From: an uncultured Pseudomonadales bacterium
Lineage (GTDB): Bacteria > Pseudomonadota > Gammaproteobacteria > Pseudomonadales > Pseudohongiellaceae
Reading direction: 5' to 3'
Assembly (NCBI GenBank): GCA_943789335.1
Contig: CALSTS010000004.1
Coordinates: forward strand, 1-64,000
DNA length: 64,000 nucleotides
Under the pieces are notes generated by a model. That model was not told the origin of the DNA, searched no databases, and saw only the letters and a list, made by a program, of their open reading frames with translations. This document shows positions 1-8,486 of this stretch, one piece after another. Each line of letters begins with the position of its first letter. Within the stretch, counting starts at the first letter, position 1. The translations under genes were made by a program, and so were the position numbers.

Positions 1-1
1 C

Positions 2-154
2 ATATCAATAATTAATGAAGAATTTCCAAATCAATCAATTAAGATATCAGCTCAACAACATTTGCTTCGCTTCTATTCAGCCTTTGGCTTTGAGAGTGTT
101 TCAGACCCATATGATGAAGATGGTATTGCTCACATAGAAATGTTGAAAGTTTAA
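2..154 (+). CDS. ElaA-like GNAT acetyltransferase, C-terminal end (partial)
   Basis: Only the last 50 codons are inside the window; the reading frame is open from base 2 to the TAA at 152-154. The segment AQQHLLRFYSAFGFE followed by DEDGIAHIEM matches, from memory, the C-terminal acetyl-CoA-binding part of the ElaA branch of GNAT N-acyltransferases, where a phenylalanine-glycine-phenylalanine turn precedes a conserved EDGI-HI-M ending. The substrate of this family is not settled. The start lies upstream of the window. Confidence 0.7.
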   Translation: MSIINEEFPNQSIKISAQQHLLRFYSAFGFESVSDPYDEDGIAHIEMLKV

Positions 155-283
155 AGCTAATTGCCACCATAAATAAGCAGCTCTAAATTAAATAATGCTC
201 TTTATGTCTTAGTAGGTTACATTTTATAAATATTAATCATACTGATACGCGGACCTAAGACGTCCCTCACGGAAACAATTCCC

Positions 284-1309
284 ATGAATTCAACAAAACT
301 AGAAAAGCTTCGCAAGTTAGCTGAAAAGATTGATTTTAACGATAGCAGGCTTAATCAGCATTATCGTGAACTGGAAGACACTTCTGCCAACATTAAACCT
401 TATGCTGGCTATTCAACTCTACTAAGGGCACCTCAACATACAAGCCTTAAAGAGCTAGAAATTGCTCTGATCGGAGTACCTTTTGATTTTGGGGTTACAA
501 ATCGTCCAGGCGCACGTTTTGGGCCACAACAGATTAGAGAAGTTTCATCTATGGCTGAAGGTCCGATGCATCATGAAAGCAAAATTATACCCTCGCAGCT
601 TTGTCGCTTTGGTGATTATGGAGATGTAAATTTTGAAAGCACTTATAATCTTGATCAGGGTATCGAAGAGATTGAAGCTTACTTCCACAAGGTAATCGAT
701 GCAGGTGTAATTCCAATCTCTGCTGGCGGAGATCACTCTATTACCTACCCTATTCTCAAAGCTGTAGGCAGAGAAAATTCTGTTGGCTTAATCCATATTG
801 ATGCACATGCTGATACTGGTGGTCCTTTTAATGGCTCAAAGTTTCACCATGGTGGACCTTTTCGAAATGCAGCCTTAGCCGGCGTATTAGATCCAGAGCG
901 AACTATCCAAATAGGTATTCGTGGTAGAGCTGAACCCCACTGGGACTTTTCCTATGATAGCGGCATGCGTGTTGTTCATATTGAAGAGTTTTACCAATTG
1001 GGTTTGGAGAAAGTAATTGAAGAAGCACGCCAAGTAGTCGGTGATGGCCCTACTTACATCTCCTTTGATGTTGACGGTATCGATCCTGCCTTTACCCCAG
1101 GAACCGGTACGCCAGAAGTTGGCGGCTTAACACCTCGCGAAGTACAACAATTAATTCGAGGAATGCGCGGGCTTAATTTGGTCGGCGGCGATGTAGTAGA
1201 AGTAGCTCCCCCTTATGACCCTAGCGGTAACACAGCCTTAGTTGCGGCGACTATGATGTGGGAAATTCTCTGTGTAATTGCAGACTCTGTTGCAAGTAAG
1301 TCTAAATAA
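284..1309 (+). CDS. Ureohydrolase family enzyme (agmatinase or guanidino-acid hydrolase)
   Basis: A 341-residue manganese-dependent ureohydrolase that would split a guanidino compound into urea and an amine or amino acid. All six expected metal ligands are present: H151 in GGDHS, D173, H175 and D177 in HIDAHAD, and D262 and D264 in SFDVDGIDPA. Length is close to that of agmatinases. The specificity loop reads KFHHGGPFR, so agmatine is not assured; guanidinobutyrate, guanidinopropionate or guanidine are alternatives. An MFS carrier follows 17 bases later and then an exported amidohydrolase, suggesting a small guanidino-compound import and breakdown operon. The ATG at 284 has only a weak GGAA-type ribosome site. 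Confidence 0.88.
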   Translation: MNSTKLEKLRKLAEKIDFNDSRLNQHYRELEDTSANIKPYAGYSTLLRAPQHTSLKELEIALIGVPFDFGVTNRPGARFGPQQIREVSSMAEGPMHHESKIIPSQLCRFGDYGDVNFESTYNLDQGIEEIEAYFHKVIDAGVIPISAGGDHSITYPILKAVGRENSVGLIHIDAHADTGGPFNGSKFHHGGPFRNAALAGVLDPERTIQIGIRGRAEPHWDFSYDSGMRVVHIEEFYQLGLEKVIEEARQVVGDGPTYISFDVDGIDPAFTPGTGTPEVGGLTPREVQQLIRGMRGLNLVGGDVVEVAPPYDPSGNTALVAATMMWEILCVIADSVASKSK

Positions 1310-1326
1310 TTTTAAAAAATATAACG

Positions 1327-2496
1327 ATGCTAAATAAAATGCTTTCAGTTGATAAAACTCAGGATGTTGATAGCACCATTAGTCTTATTAGCATCGTGAT
1401 TTTAGGCATGGTAAATATTGCGATTCTATATGTCGCACCCGTGCTAATTGGGGCCATGGTCGAGGTGCTTGAGTTTTCAGAAGCACAAGCGGGTTATGTT
1501 ATTTCTGCTGAATTACTAGGAATGCTATTGGCTACTTTTCCCGCCCTCTACTACATTAATCGTATCAACTGGCGTAAAGGCATTTTTATAGCACTCACAT
1601 TAATGATTTTTGGTGGGCTATTCTCAGCATCCATTGAAACCTTCCAAGCCTTATTCATTTCTCGATTCTTGTTTGGCTTAGCCGCAGGATTTTCCATGGC
1701 AATTTGTTTATCCATTATTGGGTTGACCTCAGACCCTGACCGAACCTTCGGCTATTGGGTGACGGGACAGTTAGTGATGGGTGCTTTGGGTTTATTTATT
1801 TTGCCAACCTTATTTCCAATATGGGGGTTTGGTTTTGTTTATATACTCACAATTCCGCTAATTATTATTTTAATGTTTATGCTGCGATTTTTACCTAATC
1901 ATGGTCGCTCAGTAGCAAGCAATAAAGCAAATAATCATCAGCCCTTATTAGTTTGGGCAATCGCAGGTTTACTCTCAATCTTTGTCTACTATGTGGGACA
2001 GTATGGGGTATGGGCCTATATCGACCGTATTGGTTCAGCGATAGGTTTAGCTCCAAATGATATTGGAGAAGCGCTGAGCCTAGCAACCATAATTGGAATT
2101 GGTGGTAGTTTAGGAGCGGCTATTCTAAGCACGCGCTATGGTCGTTTATTGCCTATTAGTATTGGCGTCATTGTTTCAATTCTATCAATGACTATTTTGT
2201 TAGATGATTTTAATGCATTCCAATTTCTTGTCGCCGCATGTGTTTTTAATTTCACCTTTAATTTTATTTTGCCCTACTTGATGGCATGTGTAGCGGCTGT
2301 AGATTTGACAGGCAAACTTATTATTTTAACAAGCGTTTCCAGTAGCGCAGGACTTGCTACAGGGCCAGCTTTAGCTGCTTTAGTGCAAGATGCAATGAAT
2401 TTTGATATGGTCATTATTATAGGAATTAGCTTAACTGCACTATGCTTTTTATTAGTGGTTAAACTGGCGCTCAATAAAACGTCGCCTGAAAGATAG
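1327..2496 (+). CDS. MFS transporter
   Basis: A 389-residue, very hydrophobic inner-membrane protein with the layout of a 12-helix major facilitator: six N-terminal helices (about residues 20-195), a short polar loop near residues 196-206, and six more helices. Helix ends carry the usual short basic loops such as NRINWRKG after helix 2 and SRFLFGLAAG in helix 4. It lies 17 bases behind the ureohydrolase and is probably cotranscribed with it, which makes a guanidino compound, an amine or the product a reasonable substrate. The family cannot be narrowed further from sequence alone. Confidence 0.85.
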   Translation: MLNKMLSVDKTQDVDSTISLISIVILGMVNIAILYVAPVLIGAMVEVLEFSEAQAGYVISAELLGMLLATFPALYYINRINWRKGIFIALTLMIFGGLFSASIETFQALFISRFLFGLAAGFSMAICLSIIGLTSDPDRTFGYWVTGQLVMGALGLFILPTLFPIWGFGFVYILTIPLIIILMFMLRFLPNHGRSVASNKANNHQPLLVWAIAGLLSIFVYYVGQYGVWAYIDRIGSAIGLAPNDIGEALSLATIIGIGGSLGAAILSTRYGRLLPISIGVIVSILSMTILLDDFNAFQFLVAACVFNFTFNFILPYLMACVAAVDLTGKLIILTSVSSSAGLATGPALAALVQDAMNFDMVIIIGISLTALCFLLVVKLALNKTSPER

Positions 2497-2540
2497 AAAA
2501 TGTTGGACTCTCCATTCACCTAAAGAGGTATATCTTACTC

Positions 2541-3949
2541 ATGCAAATGACAAATAAAACGATAGTGAGCATATTTACTTTTATCTTATTTGGGACATTG
2601 ATGGGATGTGCGCAAATCAGCTCGCAAAATAATGAAATCTTATTGCAGGGCGGTTATGTGTTATCGATGGATTCAGAAATTGGCGATTTGACAAGTGGCG
2701 ATGTACTTATCCGCGATGGGCAGATCATTGAAGTTGGCGCTTCCATAGACGCACCCCAGGCACAGGTCATTGATGCAACGGACATGGTCATCATGCCTGG
2801 CTTTGTAGAAACACACTGGCACATGTGGGAAAGCTCCTGGCGAGGTATGGCCAATGATGCTGCTGAATATTTTTATTATTCTCAAGTTTTGGCACCCCAC
2901 TATACTCCTGAAGATTTCCATGCCGCCGTCAAATATGCTGCGTTGGAGGCGATTAATGCTGGTATTACCACAGTTCACAACTGGCCTGAAGTCCAAAATG
3001 ACTTTGAAAATGTCCAGGCAGAAATGCAGGCTCTGGTCGAGAGTGGATTGCGAACAAAAATGGGCTACCTGGCAATTATCGAGGGAGAAATGACTGAAGA
3101 ACCTCAACTCAGCAGAGCAATTGACTGGATTAATGAAAATGGTGAACAAAGGCTGGGCTGAGCCTGTTACTCGATGGTGTACAAACTGAACAGATGCAAA
3201 CTGCCACGGAACTGGGAAGAAGATTAAATCTCTGGCCGATCACTGATCATAGCGGCGGCCTGGGAAGCCCGGAAGTCAGCGGCGAAGAATTTATAGTGAC
3301 ACATGGCCCGGGGTTAACACCTGAAGACATTGAGATTATAGTAGAAAAGGATATTAAGGTGGCATTGTCGCCTTTAATTGATCCAATGATCGGTGGCGGT
3401 CTGCCACCGGTATATGAGCTGATTACGGGCAGCGTACCGCTGGAAAATATTAGTTTTTCGATTGATGTCAGTGGCCAGACGGCGGTTGACCCTTTTGCCT
3501 CATTGAGAGCTATGGTGAATTCCGCACGCATGCAACAAGTCGAGGCTAATCAGACTGGGATAACACTAGGAACACTCAGGGTTCCTGGGCCGGATACAGA
3601 ATGGCTTTTTTCTTATCGTGATGCACTGTTTACTGGCACTTACGGCGGCGCCAATGTGCTTGGGCTTGCCGATCAAATAGGATCACTGACACCAGGCAAA
3701 CGAGCTGATGTAATCATGGTGAATATGAACATGATTAACATGCTGCCATTAACAGAAGTGAATATTCCCATGCAGCTAGTTCAGCATGGGCTTCCAGCGA
3801 ATGTGGATACTGTCATCATTGAAGGACAAATCAGAAAACTGAACGGTGAACTTGTCGATGTTGATATGCAGAAAGTAATCAATGAAGCTGCTCAATCGCA
3901 GGCAGCAATCCGCAGCCGTGCTGGTGTTGTTATCGATGCCAAGCGATAA
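2541..3949 (+). pseudogene. Exported lipoprotein amidohydrolase, one frameshift
   Basis: A metal-dependent amidohydrolase (cytosine deaminase/SAH deaminase-like superfamily) read in two pieces. The first runs 2541-3161 and starts with a signal peptide ending in a lipobox (LMGC, C23), so the enzyme would be anchored outside the inner membrane. The metal pair H92-x-H94 sits in VETHWHMWESSWRG. The second piece carries TDHSGG, the VTHG metal histidine and SIDVSG, ending in the usual GSLTPGKRADVIMV beta-sandwich. The frame changes inside a GGG run near 3154-3157: one extra G would give RLGLSLLLDGVQ and a continuous protein of about 469 residues. The intact motifs suggest either a very recent mutation or a sequence error. 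Confidence 0.8.
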
Positions 3950-3960
3950 ATTAATTGCTT

Positions 3961-3990
3961 AATGTCTGCTTATCACTGAAAGCAGACGTT
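3961..3990. repeat. Palindromic repeat copy 1 (possible terminator)
   Basis: GTCTGCTT at 3964-3971 and AAGCAGAC at 3980-3987 form a stem with an eight-base loop, extending to 11 pairs with one G-T wobble. It lies just after the amidohydrolase stop. No T-run follows, so rho-independent termination is uncertain. It is the cleanest of five related palindromes in this window. Confidence 0.65.
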
Positions 3991-4097
3991 CAGGTAATTA
4001 CCGAAAGACCACAAACTGGAAATAATATTAATAACGAGACCAAATTAACAATTGTTCACTGTTTTAAAGCCTTAATATTCGATAGCAAGGAAAAGAT

Positions 4098-4493
4098 ATG
4101 AAAGAAATTACTAGAATTAATCACGTTGGTTTGAGAGTAAAGGATATGGATATATCCAAAGAGTTCTAGGGTAAATTAGGATTCGAGTTTATTGCAGGCC
4201 CTGTTGGCCCCGAACCGGTTGCAATTATCTTACATCCATCTGGCATTAACATTAATCTTATTCTCAATGCCTCAGCTGAGTCTGAGAATAATGTACTAAT
4301 GGATGAGTCTACAAAACATTCTGGATTTACGCATATTGCATTGGAGATATCTGACTATGATTCGGCTATTTCATATGTACAAGAACTAGGAATTCCAATT
4401 ACCGGTGTTGTTGAGTTTGAAGGGGCGAGATTTTTTTTCATAAGAGATCCAGATAGAAATGTGATCGAGTTCCATCAGCCGTCAGGCAGCTAA
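4098..4493 (+). pseudogene. VOC (glyoxalase/bleomycin-resistance) family protein with internal amber codon
   Basis: One reading frame encodes a single-module VOC protein of about 131 residues, but codon 24 (4167-4169) is TAG. The N-terminal part ITRINHVGLRVKDMD has the metal-ligand histidine of the first beta-alpha-beta-beta-beta unit; after the stop, GKLGFEFIAGPVG continues without loss. The C-terminal part contains FTHIALEISD and ends FFFIRDPDRNVIEFHQP, with the second-unit histidine and metal-ligand glutamate. Family members usually have FY at this point, so TAC or TAT to TAG is the likely change. The ribosome site AAGGAAAAG precedes the ATG. Restart at 4299 would give only half a domain. 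Confidence 0.8.
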
Positions 4494-4560
4494 CAAGCCA
4501 CTTAAATACGTATGGTGGTTTGTTAATTCCAATAATTAGTGATGCTGGAACTTATTCAAT

Positions 4561-4590
4561 AAGGTCTGCTTAGAATAAAAGGCAGGCATT
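4561..4590. repeat. Palindromic repeat copy 2
   Basis: A degenerate member of the palindrome family: GTCTGCTT at 4564-4571 opposite AAGGCAGGC near 4579-4587. It sits in the gap between the VOC pseudogene and the tRNA gene, which otherwise holds nothing I recognise. Confidence 0.45.
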
Positions 4591-4682
4591 TAAAAAGTGA
4601 GCAATATTTATTAATGCTTCATAGAAAAATTAATTCTTTGGAATAAGCATTCGTGAAAACTATCTATGGAAAGTAGATGAAA

Positions 4683-4759
4683 TGGCGCGCCTGGAGAGAT
4701 TCGAACTCCCGACCAACTGGTTCGAAGCCAGTTACTCTATCCAGCTGAGCTACAGGCGC
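4683..4759 (-). tRNA. tRNA-Arg (anticodon TCG)
   Basis: The reverse strand folds as a full 77-base cloverleaf. The acceptor pair is GCGCCTG/CAGGCGC, the D-arm begins TAGCTCAGC, and the anticodon stem ACTGG/CCAGT closes the loop CTTCGAA, giving anticodon TCG (reads CGA). The T-arm GGGAGTTCGAATCTCTC ends the body; the discriminator is G and the terminal CCA is encoded. Fragments of the same tRNA occur next to it (4762-5022) and at 20279-20323. Confidence 0.95.
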
Positions 4760-4761
4760 TC

Positions 4762-5022
4762 AATTTTGATTTCTTAATTACTTCTGTGAAACTTTAATCA
4801 TGGCTTCGTAAAGCCAGTTACTACTCTTTATCCAACGCTGAGCTACAGGCGCTGAATTTTGATTTCTTAATTACTTCTGTGAAACTTTAATCATGGCTTC
4901 GTAAAGCCAGTTACTACTCTTTATCCAACACTGAGCTACAGGCGCTGAATTTTGATTTCTTAATTACTTCTAGCCTCGAAAGCCAGTTACTGTTGCTTAT
5001 CCTGCGCTGAGCTGCAGGCTCT
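4762..5022 (-). repeat. Three 93-bp tandem copies of a degenerate tRNA-Arg 5' half
   Basis: Units begin at 4762, 4855 and 4948, an exact 93-base period; the third is shortened by loss of about 17 bases. Read on the minus strand, each unit starts with an acceptor/D-arm sequence (GCGCCTGTAGCTCAGC) and an altered D-loop. It continues to the anticodon stem CTGGCTT, then changes into about 45 bases of AT-rich non-tRNA sequence. Anticodon 3' side, T-arm and CCA are missing in every unit. Units 1 and 2 are almost identical; the third is more diverged (GAGCCTGCAGCTCAGC). They cannot fold as functional tRNAs. The remaining sequence to 5205 holds no gene, only the leader of the next one. Confidence 0.85.
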
Positions 5023-5205
5023 TTGATCATTCAAAAGAGAGGCGCAATCATACCTTAATTTGGCTTTAGCAAACTAGTTAAGATTTCACTCGAATCCATT
5101 TTACCAATGGCTCTTCTAAACTATTCAAATGGCATCAAGTCTCTCTTTAGGGTACAATGTCCGGCTCACTCTCGAAATTTTATTCATTAAAGACAAGGGT
5201 TAATA

Positions 5206-5409
5206 ATGGCTAATACAAGAAAGAAAACCACAATAAAAAAAGTTGATACCTCCGCGAATGACACAGATGCGGTAAGTTTAGAAAAACAAACAGAAAAATT
5301 TTTAGCGTCAGGTGGAGAGATCCAGCAAATTCCAAGCGGTGTTAGTGGCCAAGTTCAAACTTCAGGCCCTCGACATATTACTCTAGGCAAACGTCACCAA
5401 ACCAGTTAA
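5206..5409 (+). CDS. Small basic protein resembling the RNA-polymerase regulator SutA
   Basis: A 67-residue soluble protein with a lysine-rich start (RKKTTIKK), a short acidic/polar middle and the segment EKQTEKFLASGGEIQQIPSGV. That segment resembles the FLARGGKVQEI stretch near the C terminus of SutA, the small protein that binds RNA polymerase in Pseudomonas, although the long acidic N-terminal tail of SutA is missing here. The ribosome site AAGGG lies 8-12 bases before the ATG. Assignment rests on one short motif, so it is tentative. It is followed by a strong hairpin before nnrD. Confidence 0.5.
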   Translation: MANTRKKTTIKKVDTSANDTDAVSLEKQTEKFLASGGEIQQIPSGVSGQVQTSGPRHITLGKRHQTS

Positions 5410-5471
5410 TTCAAATTCTGCAACAAAGCTAAATCAAGTTTACATCAATAATTGTACATTTAAGTTTTCAC

Positions 5472-5503
5472 ATCCCGGCTGTGTAGCGTTACACTTCCGG
5501 GAT
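5472..5503 (+). promoter_or_regulatory. Strong hairpin between the SutA-like gene and nnrD
   Basis: ATCCCGG (5472-5478) pairs with CCGGGAT (5497-5503), and the inner TGTGTA pairs with TACAC around a GCGT loop. There is no T-run behind it, so it looks more like an mRNA-stabilising, processing or rho-dependent element than a classic terminator. It ends four bases before a possible TTG start at 5507, an argument for the later GTG start of nnrD. Confidence 0.55.
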
Positions 5504-5527
5504 TAGTTGCCAAAACGGAAAACTTTT

Positions 5528-6391
5528 GTGAGTTCAACCAGACAGCTTAAATACCAATCTATAAAACACCTTCTCTTCAAGCGAAGTAAGCACTCACATA
5601 AAGGGAATAACGGACATGTCCTGGTAATTGGTGGCGACCATGGCTTTGGCGGCGCCGCCTTGATGGCAGCAGAAGCCGCCGCACGATCTGGCGCCGGACT
5701 CGTCTCGGTCGCCACACGATTTGAACATGTTGCCGCTTACATTAGCCGCTGCCCTGAGCTAATGGTCAACGCCGTAGAAAATACCGCAGCGCTTACACCT
5801 CTTTTAAATAAAGCTACCTGTATTGTAATAGGCCCTGGGCTTGGACAATCTGAATGGTCATTAAATTGCGCGAAAGCCGCTTTTAACAATAAATCTGACA
5901 AAACGGTGGCATTGGTTATTGATGCAGATGCCCTGAATTTACTCAGCCAAAACCAAGTTGATATCCCCAGCTCCAAGCAATTTATACTCACACCGCATCC
6001 TGGTGAAGCCTCTAGATTACTGGGTTGCAAATGTGAAGAAGTCAAAGCAGATCGTGCGCAAGCCTGTCTGGATTTACAACAGAAGTATGGTGGCGTTTGT
6101 TTGCTAAAAGGCGCTGAAACACTTATTGCCTCAGAAGCGAATGATCGCGTTATGCTTGAGTCCTGTTCACATGGCAATCCCGGCATGGGTACTGGCGGTA
6201 TGGGCGATATCTTAAGCGGGGTATTGGGCGGCCTGCTCGCGCAGAAATTTTCTTTAACTGATAGCGCTCGCCTAGGCGTTTGCATTCATAGCCTAAGCGC
6301 TGATCTAGCCGCTGCTGACACTGGTGAGCGCGGCTTATTAGCGACCGATTTACTGCCTTATATCCACAAACTAGTAAACAATGGAAAATAA
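5528..6391 (+). CDS. nnrD: ADP-dependent NAD(P)H-hydrate dehydratase, stand-alone domain
   Basis: Repairs damaged NAD(P)H by dehydrating the S-hydrate using ADP. The protein shows the ribokinase-like carbohydrate kinase-like fold motifs: HKGNNGHVLVIGGDHGFGGA near the start, GPGLGQ in the middle, TPHPGEASRL, and the catalytic-site segment GMGTGGMGDILSGVLGG. Most gammaproteobacterial Nnr proteins are about 490-500 residues with an N-terminal epimerase domain; here only the dehydratase half is present and the upstream gap contains no epimerase remnant. A TTG at 5507 would add seven residues; GTG at 5528 is preferred because GGAA lies suitably upstream and the hairpin ends at 5503. tsaE follows three bases after the stop. 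Confidence 0.88.
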   Translation: MSSTRQLKYQSIKHLLFKRSKHSHKGNNGHVLVIGGDHGFGGAALMAAEAAARSGAGLVSVATRFEHVAAYISRCPELMVNAVENTAALTPLLNKATCIVIGPGLGQSEWSLNCAKAAFNNKSDKTVALVIDADALNLLSQNQVDIPSSKQFILTPHPGEASRLLGCKCEEVKADRAQACLDLQQKYGGVCLLKGAETLIASEANDRVMLESCSHGNPGMGTGGMGDILSGVLGGLLAQKFSLTDSARLGVCIHSLSADLAAADTGERGLLATDLLPYIHKLVNNGK

Positions 6392-6394
6392 AGG

Positions 6395-6862
6395 GTGAAT
6401 CCGGTTTTTTTGGAAGATGAGGCCGCAATGGAAGCATTTGGTGCCAAATTAGCCGAAGTTGCCGACAAGGGCGCTCTTGTAACCTTAAGTGGCAACCTGG
6501 GTGCGGGCAAGACCACTTTAACCAGGGGCTTTATACATGCTGTTGGACATACAGGGGCAGTAAAAAGTCCCACATATACATTGGTTGAACCTTATGACAT
6601 CAATGGGCGCAACATAATGCATTTTGACCTATACCGCCTTTCTGATCCTGAAGAACTGGAATATCTGGGCTTTCGTGATTACCTGGATGGCACAAGCTTG
6701 TGCTTAATTGAGTGGCCTGAGAAAGCAAACGGATTCCTGCCAGAACCAGATCTGGCGATTAGTATTAATGTTGTAAAAGGCGGCCGTCAAATAAGCTGGC
6801 AGAGCTTTTCTAAAAAAGGCGCCCAAATCGACCAACACCTAACTGCCGCTTTTCAAACATAA
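6395..6862 (+). CDS. tsaE: tRNA threonylcarbamoyladenosine biosynthesis ATPase TsaE
   Basis: A 155-residue P-loop protein that powers the TsaB-TsaD-TsaE complex making t6A37 in tRNAs that read ANN codons. The Walker A loop is GNLGAGKT (residues 33-40), followed by the family segments SPTYTLVEPY, FDLYRL and IEWPEKA. The start is GTG at 6395, three bases after the nnrD stop, with AAAGG overlapping the end of nnrD as ribosome site. Position between nnr and amiC-mutL is the classic gammaproteobacterial order. Confidence 0.95.
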   Translation: MNPVFLEDEAAMEAFGAKLAEVADKGALVTLSGNLGAGKTTLTRGFIHAVGHTGAVKSPTYTLVEPYDINGRNIMHFDLYRLSDPEELEYLGFRDYLDGTSLCLIEWPEKANGFLPEPDLAISINVVKGGRQISWQSFSKKGAQIDQHLTAAFQT

Positions 6863-6947
6863 ACTAGAATAATACTAGATTATCGCTCTAAATATATGTA
6901 ATCTCTGCATTTATTGCTATTTTCTTTAAAGCTTTGATGCGGAAGTC

Positions 6948-8486
6948 ATGAGCAGAACCTTGCGTTTTTTTACATTTCTACACTATTGCTGCCTGGGCGC
7001 GGCTTTTATGCGCCCTACTTGGCAGTGCGGCTCAAGCTGCCATTGTGGAAAATGTTCGCACCTACCGCGCCCCAGATTATACGCGCCTGGTATTTGACCT
7101 GAGCTCTCAAGTGGAGCATCAGGTTTTCAGTCTAGAAGACCCAAATCGCCTGGTCATTGACCTAAGTGACGCCACCTTGTTTGCAAGCTTTGCTGATTTA
7201 AATCTGGACGGAACGCCGATCACAAATATTCGCTCTGCCGTCCGCAATGATAACGACACGCGTGTGGTATTAGATTTAAATGCCGCAATACAAGCGCTAG
7301 ATCATTTTTGCTGGAGGAGAATGATCAATATGGCAATCGCTTAGTCATCGACCTCTATGACTGCAATGCAATTCAAGCTCCAGAGAGCCCGTAGTTACTG
7401 CATCAGCCGATGATATTGCCGATGGCAAGCGCGACATTGTTGTCGCAATTTCAGCGGGTCATGGAGGAGATGACCCTGGCGCGATCGGGGTTGATCGCAT
7501 CCAGGAGAAAAGAGTCGTCCTGGCGATCGCCCGAGAAATCGAAAGTATTCTGAAACAAATGCCCGGTTACAAACCCGTGATGGTGCGTGACGGTGATTAC
7601 TATGTAGACCTGCGCGGCAGAACCAATATCGCCCACCAAAACAATGCCGACTTTTTTATCGCCATCCATGCAGATGCTTTTTCCAGTTCTAGTGCACGCG
7701 GCGCGACTGTTTATGCCCTTTCCCAAAGAGGTGCCACTAGTGAGCAAGCCCGCCGGATGGCTGCAAAAGAGAATGGGGCAGATTTAATTGGTGGTGTTGG
7801 CTCAGTCAGCCTCGCTGATAAAGATGAAGTGCTTGGCTTCAGTGCTGCTGGATTTATCTATGACCGCCAGCATTGCATCCAGCCTGGAAGCGGGTGACAA
7901 AATTATTTCTTCTCTGGGCAATGTCACGCGAATGCGTCGTACCAATGTTGAACAGGCCGCGTTTGTGGTATTAAAGCAGGCCGATATCCCTTCCCTGTTA
8001 ATTGAATCCGGGTACATTACCAACCCGACGGATGCCCGAAATCTGAACTCTTCCGCTTTTCAACAAGCAATTCGCTGCTGCAGTCGTTAGCGGCATTACT
8101 TCCTATTTTTACGAAACGCCACCCAGAGGCACCTTGATCGCCTGGCATAAGAATAACGGCGGTGGGCCCAGCTCCTATGTGGTGAGCCGCGGCGACAACC
8201 TTTCTGAAATTGCTGAGCGTTTCAACGTGTACACTAGCCTCACTCAAAGCGGCCAACAACATTAGCGGCTCAGTTATTCAGCTTGGCCAGGAATTAATCA
8301 TTCCGAATGCTTTAACCCCTGTTCTTGCTGCTGTCTCTTTCCGGGAGCACGTGGTTAGCTCCGGCGAATCACTTTCACAGATTGCCGAAGATTATGCCGT
8401 ATCCTTTGCAGAGAGTTCGCGAAACAAACCAACTAAATAGTGATACTATTTGGGTTGGTCAAATTTTGAGAATACCTGCTCTGTAA
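6948..8486 (+). pseudogene. amiC: N-acetylmuramoyl-L-alanine amidase AmiC/AmiB type, about seven frameshifts
   Basis: The parts of a periplasmic septum-splitting amidase are all readable, but in changing frames. They are a signal peptide ending near AAQA, an AMIN domain (about 7045-7350) and the zinc amidase_3 domain (about 7430-8090). That domain has AGHGGDDPGAIG, FFIAIHAD and the catalytic glutamate in PSLLIESGYITN. Two LysM repeats follow (VSRGDNLSEIAERF; VVSSGESLSQIAEDY). I place breaks near 6965-7000, 7305-7309 (short T run), 7388-7391 (short C run), 7844, 8069, 8236 and 8420. Both gains and losses occur and only some are in runs. Motifs are otherwise intact, so decay is very recent or the sequence is faulty. 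The restored stop at 8484-8486 abuts the mutL ATG. Confidence 0.85.

Noticed and set aside
2673..3149. Long minus-strand open frame opposite the amidohydrolase
   Set aside because: It has no ribosome site or family match and mirrors codon bias of the clear plus-strand gene.
5737..6285. Minus-strand open frame of 182 codons opposite nnrD
   Set aside because: Shadow of a conserved gene; composition low in hydrophobic cores and no start signal.
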